Below, piece after piece: positions 53,402 through 62,605 of a stretch of DNA of 64,000 bases. The stretch's first letter is position 1. Each line of letters starts with the position of its first letter. The notes under the pieces were generated by a model. That model was not told the origin of the DNA. It made no database searches and was given only the letters and a program-made list of their open reading frames with translations. Source of the stretch: JACDDK01 sp038198445 (GTDB lineage: Bacteria; Actinomycetota; Rubrobacteria; Rubrobacterales; Rubrobacteraceae); assembly GCA_038198445.1 (NCBI GenBank), contig JBBPZZ010000085.1, positions 17,576 through 81,575 of the forward strand, read 5' to 3'. The position numbers were made by a program, and so were the translations under genes.

Positions 53402-54286
53402 TCAGCTTTTTGGACGGGATCTCTCCGTCCGGCCACCGATCTCCAGGAGCCGCCGCAGGCGATGATTCGCCGCGCTTTTGCCGAGGTCGCCGAGGCGGGC
53501 CAACTCGGCGAGCGAGGCGTCCGGGTTTTCGAGCCGCAGCTCCAACATTTCCCGCAACGCGGGCGGCAGCGCGCGCGGGTCGAGCGCTTCGAGGATTTTT
53601 TGCTGGTGGGCGGCGGCGGCGGCGGTCCGTCCGGCGTTGGCCGCATCGAAGTTGGTTACGCGGTTGGCGTTCGCCTTCGCCTCGCCCAAAACGGCCCGCG
53701 CCTCGTACTCCAGCACGGCGTCGTGCATACCCATCTGCGAGAGCAGGGTGGTCACGCCGTCGGCGCTCTTAGTGTAGGCGACCCACCGGCCGCGGCGGCG
53801 CGTGACCTTCAAGGGAGCCCGCGAGAAACCCGCGATGCGCCGGATGAACTCCTCGTCGCGGTGGACGAACTCCAGGTGATGCCCGCCGCGATTGCCCGGG
53901 CGGGTCACGGAACCACATCCCTGAAAGGCCCCACGAAGGTAGGCGGCGCGATCTCCATAGCCTCGGGATGAGCGCGCGGCGCGCAACTCCTCGGCGGCCT
54001 GTATCGCCTGGTTTCCTTCCACGCGCACTGCGTACCTCGCGCGGCCGAAGCGGTCTGGCTCCACGGGCGAGAGCCTCGGGTCGAGGCCGAACTCCGAACG
54101 CCAGAGCCGCATTACGGAACGGGCGACGGCGGCGCCGGGCGTCAGGAAAGCTATCCCTTCGGCGTCCCACATTCCGGCGGCGTCGAGCAGACCGGCGAGC
54201 TCCGGGCGTCGCGTCTGGCGGGAACCGGCGTCCGCGGACGTGCCGGCGGCGAGCTGTCGGCGGACCTCAGAGGCGAACGAGGACAG
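53402..54286 (-). CDS. whiA: WhiA-family DNA-binding regulator with apparent CTG start
   Basis: This protein of about 294 residues has the LAGLIDADG-derived N-terminal part (YLRGAFQGCGSVTRPGN, then HHLEFVHRDEEFIRRI) and a C-terminal helix-turn-helix (SLAELARLGDLGKSAANHRLRRLLEI). The only ATG (54172) would remove about 38 residues. CTG at 54284-54286 reads M-SSFASEVRRQLA, which matches usual WhiA N-termini, and stands nine bases after GGAGGAGG (54296-54303) that overlaps the yvcK end. Position next to yvcK and rapZ is as in most Gram-positives. Confidence 0.87.
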   Translation of the reverse strand: MSSFASEVRRQLAAGTSADAGSRQTRRPELAGLLDAAGMWDAEGIAFLTPGAAVARSVMRLWRSEFGLDPRLSPVEPDRFGRARYAVRVEGNQAIQAAEELRAARSSRGYGDRAAYLRGAFQGCGSVTRPGNRGGHHLEFVHRDEEFIRRIAGFSRAPLKVTRRRGRWVAYTKSADGVTTLLSQMGMHDAVLEYEARAVLGEAKANANRVTNFDAANAGRTAAAAAHQQKILEALDPRALPPALREMLELRLENPDASLAELARLGDLGKSAANHRLRRLLEIGGRTERSRPKS

Positions 54287-55229
54287 CCCGGCACACCTCC
54301 TCCGCGAGTCTTTGGGGATCGTGCCGAACTCCGGGCCGGCTATCCGCCGAGAGCAATTGCGCCTCCAGCACTCTTACCCCCATCTCGTCCAACGCGTCGA
54401 GATCCACCTCGACCCGCGCGGCTTCCTCCGCCTCATAGCGTCTGAGGAGCTCTTCGGGCAGCTCGCCGGAGTGGACCAGCACGTCGGTCACGGTGACTCC
54501 CGCGTGACGGGTAAGCGCCCGCAGGTGATCCGAGACGGTAAACCCGCTAGTTTCTCCACCCTGCGTCATGACGTTCGCCACGTAGATAACCGGACCCGCG
54601 AAGTCCGCGAGCGCCTCGCGCACCCCGCCCCCGAGCAGCGCGGGGATCGTGCTGGTAAACAGACTTCCGGGACCGAGCACCACCACGTCCGCCTCTTCTA
54701 TAGCCTCCAGGACACCCGGCGGAGCCTCGGCGTCCGCCGGCTCGACGGCGATCTCCGAGACTTTCTTGCCGACGGTGCCCACGACCGACTCGCCGTGGGT
54801 AACCGTGTCATCGGCGTAACGGACGACCAGGGTTAGGCTCTCGGTGGCGGCCGGGAGGACGCGTCCCTTTATCCGCAGGAACCTGGCCGCCTGTTCTACC
54901 CCCTCGCAGAATCCGCCAGCCATGTCCGAGAGCGCCGCGATGATGATGTTTCCCACGCTGTGGTCGTTCAGGTCCCCCGGTCCCTCGAAGCGGTAATTGA
55001 ACACTTCGGCGAGCCTCTGACGCCCGGCGAGCGCCACCAGGCAGTTCCTCACGTCGCCGGGTGGCGCGACACCCAGTTCCTGGCGCAACCGGCCGCTGGA
55101 ACCTCCATCGTCGGCGACGGTTACGACAGCCGTGAGGTCCCCGACCCGGTCTTTTAATCCCCGTAGCAAAACGGGAAGTCCCGTCCCGCCACCGAACGCG
55201 ACTACGCGCAAGTCTTCTATCCTCTCCAT
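54267..55229 (-). CDS. yvcK: Gluconeogenesis factor YvcK/CofD-like
   Basis: This 320-residue protein has VVAFGGGTGLPVLLRGLK at the N-terminus, VTVADDGGSSGRLRQELG, GDVRNCLVALAG and LGPGSLFTSTIPALL, all of the YvcK group. YvcK binds UDP-sugars and supports cell shape and growth on gluconeogenic carbon. Its end overlaps the whiA start by 20 bases. Confidence 0.93.
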   Translation of the reverse strand: MERIEDLRVVAFGGGTGLPVLLRGLKDRVGDLTAVVTVADDGGSSGRLRQELGVAPPGDVRNCLVALAGRQRLAEVFNYRFEGPGDLNDHSVGNIIIAALSDMAGGFCEGVEQAARFLRIKGRVLPAATESLTLVVRYADDTVTHGESVVGTVGKKVSEIAVEPADAEAPPGVLEAIEEADVVVLGPGSLFTSTIPALLGGGVREALADFAGPVIYVANVMTQGGETSGFTVSDHLRALTRHAGVTVTDVLVHSGELPEELLRRYEAEEAARVEVDLDALDEMGVRVLEAQLLSADSRPGVRHDPQRLAEEVCRAVLVRL

Positions 55230-55247
55230 GAACCTGAGTATACCCGG

Positions 55248-56213
55248 CTAGCGGGCCAGCAATTCCCGCTGGTGAGGTTCGGTGAAGTCCAGGATCGGAC
55301 CCTTCGGGACTATCCGGGTCGGGTTGATGGACTCGTGGCTGCGGTAGTAGTGCTTCTTTATGTGGTCCATGTTGACGGTCTCGGCGACGCCGGGCTGCTG
55401 GTAGAGGTCCTTTAAGTATCCCCAGAGGTTCGGGTAGTCGACGATGCGGCGTAGGTTGCACTTGAAATGTCCGTGGTAGACGGAGTCGAAGCGGACCAGC
55501 GTCGGGAACATGCACCAGTCGGCCTCGGTAATGCGGTCGCCGCACAGGTAACGTCTCTCGCCGAGCGCGCCCTCCCAGTGGTCGAGCGCTTCGAATAGCT
55601 CGGTCACGGCTTCCTCGTAGGCCTCCTGCCGGGTGGCGAAGCCCGAACGGTAGACGCCGTTGTTTATGGTGTTGTAGATGGCGTCTATGGTGGCATTGAT
55701 CTCACCGCGCAGGTCTTCGGGGTAGAAATAAGCGTCCGTCGTGGCGAAGTCCTCGAACTCGGTGTCGAGCATACGGATAATGTCGCGGGACTCATTGTTG
55801 ACAATAATCTCCGTCTCTTTATCCCAGAGTACCGGCGTGGTGACGCGGCCGGTGTAGTCCGGGTCGGCCTTCTGGTAGACCTCCCGCAGGTACGTCGCGC
55901 CGTTTATGGTGTCCGGGATCACGCCGGGCTCGTCCTGGAAGGCCCATCCATCATCGCCCATGTAAGACCCAACAGCCGATAACCCTATGAGGTCTTCGAG
56001 TCCTTTGAGCTTCCGCATGATGGCCGTGCGATGCGCCCACGGACAGGCCCAGGCGATGTACAGGTGGTAGCGGCCAGCCTCCGCCTCGAAGCCGCTGGAG
56101 CCGTCCGCCGTCACCCAATCGCGGAAGCTGGTTGAAGAGCGGACGAACCTGCCTTTCTCGTTTGCCCACTGATTCTCCGTCTTCCACTTGCCTTCGACCA
56201 GCATTCCAGCCAC
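55248..56213 (-). CDS. Glutathionyl-hydroquinone reductase-like (YqjG/ECM4) protein
   Basis: This 321-residue glutathione-transferase fold has the ACPWAHR motif with the catalytic Cys, VPVLWD-type turn (TTPVLWDKETEIIVNNES), and long N- and C-terminal extensions of the Xi class. It reduces glutathionyl- or, in actinobacteria, possibly mycothiol-linked quinones. It is inserted between yvcK and rapZ, two genes that normally touch. Confidence 0.88.
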   Translation of the reverse strand: MAGMLVEGKWKTENQWANEKGRFVRSSTSFRDWVTADGSSGFEAEAGRYHLYIAWACPWAHRTAIMRKLKGLEDLIGLSAVGSYMGDDGWAFQDEPGVIPDTINGATYLREVYQKADPDYTGRVTTPVLWDKETEIIVNNESRDIIRMLDTEFEDFATTDAYFYPEDLRGEINATIDAIYNTINNGVYRSGFATRQEAYEEAVTELFEALDHWEGALGERRYLCGDRITEADWCMFPTLVRFDSVYHGHFKCNLRRIVDYPNLWGYLKDLYQQPGVAETVNMDHIKKHYYRSHESINPTRIVPKGPILDFTEPHQRELLAR

Positions 56214-56313
56214 GTTCGGCCTCCAGTTTTCAGGTTTTTCGCACCAGGCAGGCAGCTTTGCCGGCCCGGCTTTTCTGGAAGATTGTAGCGCAGCGGCGGC
56301 TAGTCTTTGGCGG

Positions 56314-57219
56314 CTAGTCTCCGGCGTCGCGGTGACGGACGAAGAGGTCCACGTTCATCTCTCCGGTGAGGGGTGCAAGAGTGCGGCGCAGCTCTTCGAC
56401 GATAGCCACGGAGCGGTGGCGCCCTCCGGTACAGCCTATGCCGATGGTGAAGTAGGTCTTCCCCTCCGCCGCGTAGCGGGGTATGAGGAAAGAGAGAAGG
56501 TCTAGCGTCTTCTCCAGGAACATCTGGCAGTCTTCAGAACCGAGGACGGCGTCGCGCACCGGCCCGTCAAGGCCCGTCAGCGGGCGGAGCGCGGGATCGT
56601 AGTGCGGGTTCGGTAGGAAGCGGACGTCGAGAAGCGTGTCCACGTCCATCGGCGCGCCGTGCTTGAACCCGAAGGAGATGAGGCTGACCGTGAGCCGGTT
56701 GGTTAGCGACTCGGCCAGCTTCTTGAACCTCAGCCGCACGTCTAACGCGGAGTATCCGGTGGTGTCCACGATGAGGTCCGCCTTCTCGCGCAGGTTCGCC
56801 AGGTCCCGCCGCTCTTCCCGGATAGCCTCCAGTACGTCGCCGTTACGCGCCGCCGGGTGCGGCCTGCGGCTCTCCTTATAGCGTCTCACGAGCGAGGAGT
56901 CGTCCGACTCTATAAACAGTACCCGGTGCTCCCACCCATTCTCGAGCGCGATGGTCTCCAGGCTCTGCTCCAGCTCCAAACCGAAGTACCTCCGGCCCCG
57001 GCTGTCCATCACGACGACCACGTCTTCCGGCCCGCCGGTAGTCTCCATGACGGCTGGGATCATTCGCGGCGGCAAATTGTCGATGCAGAAGTAGCCCGCG
57101 TCCTCGAAAGCGTGAAGGGCGTTTGACTTCCCGGCGCCGGAGAGACCCGTGATGACCACGATACGACGTCTCGGCGCAGCCTCCGGAGCCTCGACCCGCG
57201 ACGACGCCTCGTCACTCAC
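56314..57219 (-). CDS. rapZ: RNase adapter / nucleotide-binding protein RapZ (YvcJ)
   Basis: This 301-residue P-loop protein has ITGLSGAGKSNALHAFED, CIDNLPP, FIESDDSSLVRRYKESRRPHP and IGIGCTGGRHRSVAIVEEL in the usual places. In E. coli it tunes glucosamine-6-phosphate synthase mRNA; in Gram-positives the role is less known. A possible promoter lies just upstream at 57268-57296. Confidence 0.94.
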   Translation of the reverse strand: MSDEASSRVEAPEAAPRRRIVVITGLSGAGKSNALHAFEDAGYFCIDNLPPRMIPAVMETTGGPEDVVVVMDSRGRRYFGLELEQSLETIALENGWEHRVLFIESDDSSLVRRYKESRRPHPAARNGDVLEAIREERRDLANLREKADLIVDTTGYSALDVRLRFKKLAESLTNRLTVSLISFGFKHGAPMDVDTLLDVRFLPNPHYDPALRPLTGLDGPVRDAVLGSEDCQMFLEKTLDLLSFLIPRYAAEGKTYFTIGIGCTGGRHRSVAIVEELRRTLAPLTGEMNVDLFVRHRDAGD

Positions 57220-57267
57220 GCGGGGATTCCCCTCTCTCCTGCGGCATAAAGTCCATCTCGCGCTTCG

Positions 57268-57296
57268 AGCGTAGCATCACCACTTCATGCTTGCAA
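57268..57296 (-). promoter_or_regulatory. Possible promoter for rapZ
   Basis: On the minus strand TTGCAA (57291-57296) and TACGCT (57268-57273) are 17 bases apart, about 50 bases before the rapZ start. The -10 match is moderate. Confidence 0.3.
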
Positions 57297-57400
57297 CGGG
57301 AAACCGTATATTTAAGGGTTATTTAACCGTTCCGCGCGCGATCGCGATCAGAACCGGCTTCCGTGAGACATTCGAGGGAGCAGATGATGCCCGGCGGGAG

Positions 57401-58336
57401 CTAGCACCCACGTCGCCAGGCGCCGAGGTTTCGCTTCTTCAAGATGGCGTCGAAGTGCAGAGATCTGGCCTTCGAACAGAAACGCGCGGGTGTCGCGCCC
57501 GTATCCGTGTACTCGGCGGCGAACACGGCCTTGTTGGAAGCCGCGAAAGGCCGCATCTTCGAACACCAGCCCTCGTCGAAGCAGTCCTCGGTCATGGCCC
57601 AGTCGAAGTACGGGACCAGGGCTTTTGCCTGGCCCTCATCGTTCTTGAGACCGATGGAGAGTCCCCTGGCGTGCGCCTCGCGGGCGAGCCACTTGTTGTA
57701 GCGCAACTGGTCGCCGGAGGTTATACGGAAGCCCGTCTTATTCGTGTATCCGTCGATGTTGTCGGGTTCAATGGCGTCGAAGCCCTTGCTCTTGCACATG
57801 TTCATCCTGGCGCGCATGATCGGGGCTAGCTGGTTTATGCGCCGGATGTCCAGCCAGCGCTCGCCCGCCCAGCCCTCGTACTTGTTGCCGATCACGGATT
57901 TCGGAAACTTCCCGGCGTCGGGCCGCCAGTTCTCCCAACTTCCGGCACTGATGTAGCAGATCGCCTTGCTTCCCTTGCGATGGAGCGTCCCGACGGTTCG
58001 CGAGCTGTTGTCGAAACCATCTATGTCATAGGCATCCACGTTGAAAGAAGTGTTCACCTTTCCCGAGAGTTGCCACTGCCAGCTAGTGCCGGGCTCGGGC
58101 CTCCAACGCGCCGCGGCGTCCGCGCCAGGCGACCCGGCCAGCAGGACAGCAAGGGATACGAGCAAGGCCGCGACAATGACAACGACGAGGAGATCCCGCC
58201 GCCCCACACCCCGAACCGGAGTGTCTCTAGCGGTGGTCTCTGAAACACCGGACTTTCTTTCGAGTCGCACCTGGAAGATCTCCCCCTCTGGCCGTATGGA
58301 TACGTCGTAAACGTATTGTAGATTCGGCTGGATCAA
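57401..58336 (-). CDS. GH114-like (endo-alpha-1,4-polygalactosaminidase/DUF297) membrane-anchored protein
   Basis: This 311-residue protein has an N-terminal cytosolic part, a membrane helix (LLVVVIVAALLVSLAVLLAG), and an outer barrel domain: WQWQLSGKVNTSFNVDAYDIDGFD, AICYISAGSWENWRPD, KGFDAIEPDNIDGY with acidic residues, and GLKNDEGQAKAL. This resembles GH114 enzymes acting on galactosamine polymers. It stands between rapZ and uvrC, where most relatives have nothing. Confidence 0.72.
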   Translation of the reverse strand: MIQPNLQYVYDVSIRPEGEIFQVRLERKSGVSETTARDTPVRGVGRRDLLVVVIVAALLVSLAVLLAGSPGADAAARWRPEPGTSWQWQLSGKVNTSFNVDAYDIDGFDNSSRTVGTLHRKGSKAICYISAGSWENWRPDAGKFPKSVIGNKYEGWAGERWLDIRRINQLAPIMRARMNMCKSKGFDAIEPDNIDGYTNKTGFRITSGDQLRYNKWLAREAHARGLSIGLKNDEGQAKALVPYFDWAMTEDCFDEGWCSKMRPFAASNKAVFAAEYTDTGATPARFCSKARSLHFDAILKKRNLGAWRRGC

Positions 58337-58375
58337 CCTCGCCAGTCTCCACTGGCACGCGAAGAGCCGTCTGCT

Positions 58376-60211
58376 CTACCTGTGGACCCGCGCGTGTATC
58401 TCTCGCGCCACCCGTCCGGGTAGTCCGGGGACGGCCTCCAGTTCCGTCAGTGAGGCGTTGAGAAAAGCCTCGGGGGTTCCAAAGTGGGAGAGTATCTTCT
58501 TCTTCCTGGCCGGGCCGACGCCGGGCAGTTCGTCGAGGACGGAGACGGTCATCGCCTTTCCCCGCAGCTTGCGGTGGTAGGTGTTTGCGAAGCGGTGCGC
58601 CTCGTCGCGGACGCGCTGGAGGAGGTGCATCTCGGGTGAGTTGCGCGCCAGCAAAACGGGCTCCGGGCGGCCAGGCTCAAAGACCTCTTCGTCACGCTTG
58701 GCGAGCGAGCGCAGGGGGATGTCCGGCAGCTCGACGCCGACGCCCATCTCTCCGAAGACCGACGCTACCGCCGAGAGCTGGCCCTTGCCGCCGTCCAGAA
58801 GGATGAGATCCGGCGGCGGGAACTTCTCGTCGTTGGCGCCGAGGCGTTCGAGGCGGCGGCGGATGACCTCGGCCATGCTGGCGAAATCGTCGGCCCCCTC
58901 GACGGTCTTTATCTTGAACCTCCGGTACTGGCTCTTGGCGGGCCGTCCGCCCTGGAATACGACCATCGAAGCGACGGAGTTCGTCCCCATCGTGTTCGAG
59001 ATGTCGTAGCACTCTATCCGCATCGGGAGCCGCGGCAGCGCCAACTCCTCCCTCAGCGTATCGAGCGTCGAGGCTACCCTGTTGCGCCTGGCTTCGTCCA
59101 GCGCCTTCTCGTGGGCGAGCCCCAGTTCCGCGTTCCGGACCGCGTTCTCCAGGATGCGCCGTTTGTCTCCCCGGCGTGGATGCCGGACTTCGACCCTGGT
59201 CCCGCGCATCCCTGAGAGATGCTCGGCGAGCGGGGCGAGGGTCTCATCCGGCGCATCTGTCTGGAGCAAAACCTCACGGGGAACGGCGGCCGTATCGTAA
59301 TACTGCGGGATGAACTGAAGCGCCACGTCTTCAGCTCTCACTTCGCCGTAGTTATCTAGGAGGAAAGAGTCACGCCCGGCGACCTGTCCGTCGCGCACGG
59401 CGAAGACCTGAACGCAGGCTGATTCACCTTCGACGTAAGCCCCGACCGCGTCGAAAGAGTCCTCCGAGGCGAGGGTTGCCTGTTGGCGGTCGCGCACATG
59501 GGAGAGAGCGTTGAGTTCGTCCCGGAGCTTGGCGGCGCGTTCGAAGTCCATCTGGCGGGCGGCCTCGCGCATCGCGGTCTCGCGTTCACGGATCAAGGGT
59601 GCGACCCTGCCTTCGAGGAAGGAGATCACATCGGAGATAATGAGATCGTACTCCTCCTTCGTCACCGCCCCAACGCACGGCGCCGCCGACCGCCCGATGT
59701 GGTAGTTGAGGCACGGCACGCCGCTGCGGCGGCCCGGCTCCGGACCACGGCACTTGCGGAACGGGAAGGTCTTGTTCAACACGTCGAGCGTGGCGTGGAC
59801 GGAACCCGCGCTCGGAAACGGCCCGAAATAGCGGTGCCGCGTGTCGTGGGCGCTCCTCGTTGCGAAGACCCGTGGGTACTCGTCGCCGGTTGTCACCACG
59901 ATGTACGGGTAGCTCTTGTCGTCCTTCAGAGAGGCGTTGAAGCGCGGGCGGTGGCGCTTTATGAGGTTCGCCTCCAGGACCAGCGCCTCGGTCTCGGTAC
60001 GCGTGGCTATGAAATCTATCTGGGCGACCCGCTCCCTAAGCTCGGCTATCTTCGGGCGGCCGTCGCCGGAGCGGGTAAAGTAATTGGCGACCCGGCTACG
60101 GATATTCTTCGCCTTGCCGACGTAGATGACCTTCTCGTCCGCGTCCTTAAAGATATAGACGCCGGGAGAGGTCGGAAGGTGGGAGCGATCCGGATAGCCG
60201 TTCTGAGACAT
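58376..60211 (-). CDS. uvrC: Excinuclease ABC subunit C
   Basis: This 611-residue nucleotide-excision repair nuclease has the N-terminal GIY-YIG domain (GVYIFKDADEKVIYVGKAKNIRSRV in parts), the UVR motif EAARQMDFERAAKLRDEL, an RNase H-like C-terminal nuclease (IECYDISNTMGTNSVASMV) and a tandem HhH end (LPGVGPARKKKILSHFG). It cuts on both sides of lesions with UvrAB. XPB-Bax1 at 41.5 kb may be a second repair route. Confidence 0.96.
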   Translation of the reverse strand: MSQNGYPDRSHLPTSPGVYIFKDADEKVIYVGKAKNIRSRVANYFTRSGDGRPKIAELRERVAQIDFIATRTETEALVLEANLIKRHRPRFNASLKDDKSYPYIVVTTGDEYPRVFATRSAHDTRHRYFGPFPSAGSVHATLDVLNKTFPFRKCRGPEPGRRSGVPCLNYHIGRSAAPCVGAVTKEEYDLIISDVISFLEGRVAPLIRERETAMREAARQMDFERAAKLRDELNALSHVRDRQQATLASEDSFDAVGAYVEGESACVQVFAVRDGQVAGRDSFLLDNYGEVRAEDVALQFIPQYYDTAAVPREVLLQTDAPDETLAPLAEHLSGMRGTRVEVRHPRRGDKRRILENAVRNAELGLAHEKALDEARRNRVASTLDTLREELALPRLPMRIECYDISNTMGTNSVASMVVFQGGRPAKSQYRRFKIKTVEGADDFASMAEVIRRRLERLGANDEKFPPPDLILLDGGKGQLSAVASVFGEMGVGVELPDIPLRSLAKRDEEVFEPGRPEPVLLARNSPEMHLLQRVRDEAHRFANTYHRKLRGKAMTVSVLDELPGVGPARKKKILSHFGTPEAFLNASLTELEAVPGLPGRVAREIHARVHR

Positions 60212-60250
60212 CGCGTGGATTATACCGCGCAGGCGGCGGAGATTACCGTT

Positions 60251-60988
60251 CTAGCGAGGCTTCCTGCGCGGTTCCTTACGCCGGATGGTCGCGCCCGGCG
60301 GGATCATGTCGTCCCCTCCGGCCCGCGCGTATCCCGAACCCGAAACGTAGCCGCCCAGCGCGGCGGATATGGTGGACATGAGCGCTCCGATCACACCGGA
60401 TATGTCGAAGTCCGTACCTATTATCAACAGGCCGGCGACCAAAGCCAGCGCCGCACCGACGAGAGCCAGCCCGCGCCGTCGCTCGAAGTCCGCTTTCTTC
60501 GAGTAGAGGGCGTATATAACCAGGACCGTCGCCACGAGCGTGAGCGGCACGAAGGCGTAGTAGGCCAGGCTCCCCGCCAGGTTCGGGAAGGCGACGGTTC
60601 GGAAAGCCTCGTCGCGCCGGTTCAGGTCCAGGGCCGCCGCGAACCAGTCCAGGGCGAAGAACCCGCTCCAGCCGATCAGGGCTCCTACTCCCGCTCCAAC
60701 GCGGGTAGCGCGTCGGCGCTCCGCCCGGTAGGTCCGGGTGCCGAGTACGGCTCCCAGGACCATGCCGGGGACGATCAGCACAAGCCCCAGGAACGAGAGC
60801 CGCGGCAGGGTATATCCGAAGACCTCTTCCCCGCCAGCGTACCTCAGGGCAAGCCATAACAAGAACGCTACGGCGAGGAAGACCAGAATCCCCATATAAA
60901 CCCACGTCACGCACCCGAACCCGCGCCGGGAGCTGGGTCGAATCCCTGGCTGCTCCTCGTTCGAAGATCCGTTGCTTCTAGCCGACAT
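60251..60988 (-). CDS. Unknown multi-pass membrane protein
   Basis: This 245-residue protein has a polar N-terminus and about six helices, including VYMGILVFLAVAFLLWLAL and LALVGAALALVAGLLIIG, with a basic C-terminus (RRKEPRRKPR). No family is recognised. Its start overlaps the phosphodiesterase gene by 11 bases, so it is co-translated with it, and it lies 39 bases upstream of uvrC. Confidence 0.6.
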   Translation of the reverse strand: MSARSNGSSNEEQPGIRPSSRRGFGCVTWVYMGILVFLAVAFLLWLALRYAGGEEVFGYTLPRLSFLGLVLIVPGMVLGAVLGTRTYRAERRRATRVGAGVGALIGWSGFFALDWFAAALDLNRRDEAFRTVAFPNLAGSLAYYAFVPLTLVATVLVIYALYSKKADFERRRGLALVGAALALVAGLLIIGTDFDISGVIGALMSTISAALGGYVSGSGYARAGGDDMIPPGATIRRKEPRRKPR

Positions 60989-62471
60989 GTACCGTCACTT
61001 TATGGGCCGTCTTCTCGAAGTGACGCAGGAGCGTGGGAGCAACGTCGGTTATCCTCTGTGGGGCGGGTACCCCGCTCGCCAGCACAAACACGTTCGAGTC
61101 GCTGGCGTGCAGGGAGCCGTGATCGCTCGCCACGTGATACCCTCCCGAGACCTCGCCGAACGTATATCCTGGTGTAGCCGAGAGCACAACGTCACCACAC
61201 CTCGGAGAGCGCAGGCACCCCCACAACCGTTCCAGAGCATCCGGGTATTCGCCGTAACGCAGGAAGTCTTCCGAAACTTCGACTTCAAGGGCGCGGAGAT
61301 CTCCCTCGATCTCCCAGCTTTGCCCGAACTGGTCTCGCGGGCCTAAGCCGGGCCGGAAACGCAACTCCCGCCCGAGCCTGCGGACCACAACCCAATCGCC
61401 TTCCATCCAGGCGGCGAGGTCGACACCCCGGCGTCCGGCAAGGCCCTCGACGACGGATCTCCGGTTCGCGCCAGCGCCGAGGTACAGGAGCGCGGCGCGG
61501 CCGTTTGGCACCACGACCACGCTTATTCCCGGCGTGAAACGCGCCTTCACCCCGAAAGAGACCCTCTCGCCGGGGATCTTTCGCAGGTCCACATAACGGC
61601 GTTTCGGCAACAGCGGCGAGTGTCCGTGGTCGGAGAGCGCGAGCACTGCGTACTCTTCCAGCACCCGGTCCACCCCGCCTCCCGCATCGAAGATCCGGCC
61701 GACGTACCCATCCGCCTTCTCCACCCATCGGCGCTGCGCCACGAGCCCGTGATGGTGGGCGATCGAATCACCCTTGAAGAAGTAGACCAGGTTGAAGGGC
61801 GCGACCTGCTCCTTGACGAGCATCGCCCCGATCTGGGCGGCGTACTCGTCGTTGATGCCGACTGACTGGCGGATGCCGCCGTTTGCCTTGCGTCCACTGA
61901 GGCCAGTCTTGCGGCTGTAGAACAAGTCTCCCATGAAGTATTCCTTCGGGCCGTCCACGGAAGGCCCCAGGTACCGGCTGCCCTTCAGGTAGCCTTCGAC
62001 GGTCTTCATCCGAACCGGGTGTTCGTGAGGACCGCGCCGCACCGGGAAGTTGACGCAGGCCCCGTCGAAGCCGCGCTCGTGCAGACTCTCGAAGAGCGTG
62101 GCGGCGTGCAGGTCGTCACGGTTCATGCGCCAGACGTTGTTGTGGAAGACCTTTATGGGACCGGTCGCCATTACCGTCTCCGTCATGGCGCCGTAGACCA
62201 CGACGTGTTTCTCGTCTTTTTCGTACCAGGCGTGGCCGATAATGCCGCTCTTCGCCGGGGCCTCGCCGGTCGCTATCGCCGCCGTCGCGGCGGGCGTAAT
62301 GCTCGGGAAGACCGAGACCGCATCCCAGACCGCCTCGCCACGTTCGGCTATCGCCCCCAGGTTCGGCGCGGCGCCGGCCTGGATCGCCGCCCGCAGCACG
62401 TCAGGGCGCAAGCCATCAAGCACGAGTAGCAGGACAGGTTTGGGAGATGGATTATCATACGGGCTCGTCAA
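60978..62471 (-). CDS. Alkaline-phosphatase superfamily protein (nucleotide pyrophosphatase/phosphodiesterase type)
   Basis: This 497-residue protein has VLLLVLDGLRPDVL (metal Asp), SVFPSITPAATAAIATG with the Thr nucleophile, FKGDSIAHHHG, ALSDHGHSP and SDHGSLH: the metal-ligand series of NPP-type phosphodiesterases and PglZ-like relatives. No signal peptide is evident. It may cleave nucleotide or lipid phosphodiesters; the substrate is unknown. Confidence 0.82.
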   Translation of the reverse strand: MTSPYDNPSPKPVLLLVLDGLRPDVLRAAIQAGAAPNLGAIAERGEAVWDAVSVFPSITPAATAAIATGEAPAKSGIIGHAWYEKDEKHVVVYGAMTETVMATGPIKVFHNNVWRMNRDDLHAATLFESLHERGFDGACVNFPVRRGPHEHPVRMKTVEGYLKGSRYLGPSVDGPKEYFMGDLFYSRKTGLSGRKANGGIRQSVGINDEYAAQIGAMLVKEQVAPFNLVYFFKGDSIAHHHGLVAQRRWVEKADGYVGRIFDAGGGVDRVLEEYAVLALSDHGHSPLLPKRRYVDLRKIPGERVSFGVKARFTPGISVVVVPNGRAALLYLGAGANRRSVVEGLAGRRGVDLAAWMEGDWVVVRRLGRELRFRPGLGPRDQFGQSWEIEGDLRALEVEVSEDFLRYGEYPDALERLWGCLRSPRCGDVVLSATPGYTFGEVSGGYHVASDHGSLHASDSNVFVLASGVPAPQRITDVAPTLLRHFEKTAHKVTVHVG

Positions 62472-62605
62472 GACCAGTGTATTCTATCCCGTCCGCCCAC
62501 CGGCGGTCTGGAACGCTCTCACACCAGGAGGTAAGTCTCAAAGGCCTTGTGACAGCGTAGCCTTCTGTGAGGGTAGCTCTATTCTTGTAGAGGCGTCAAG
62601 AGAGG

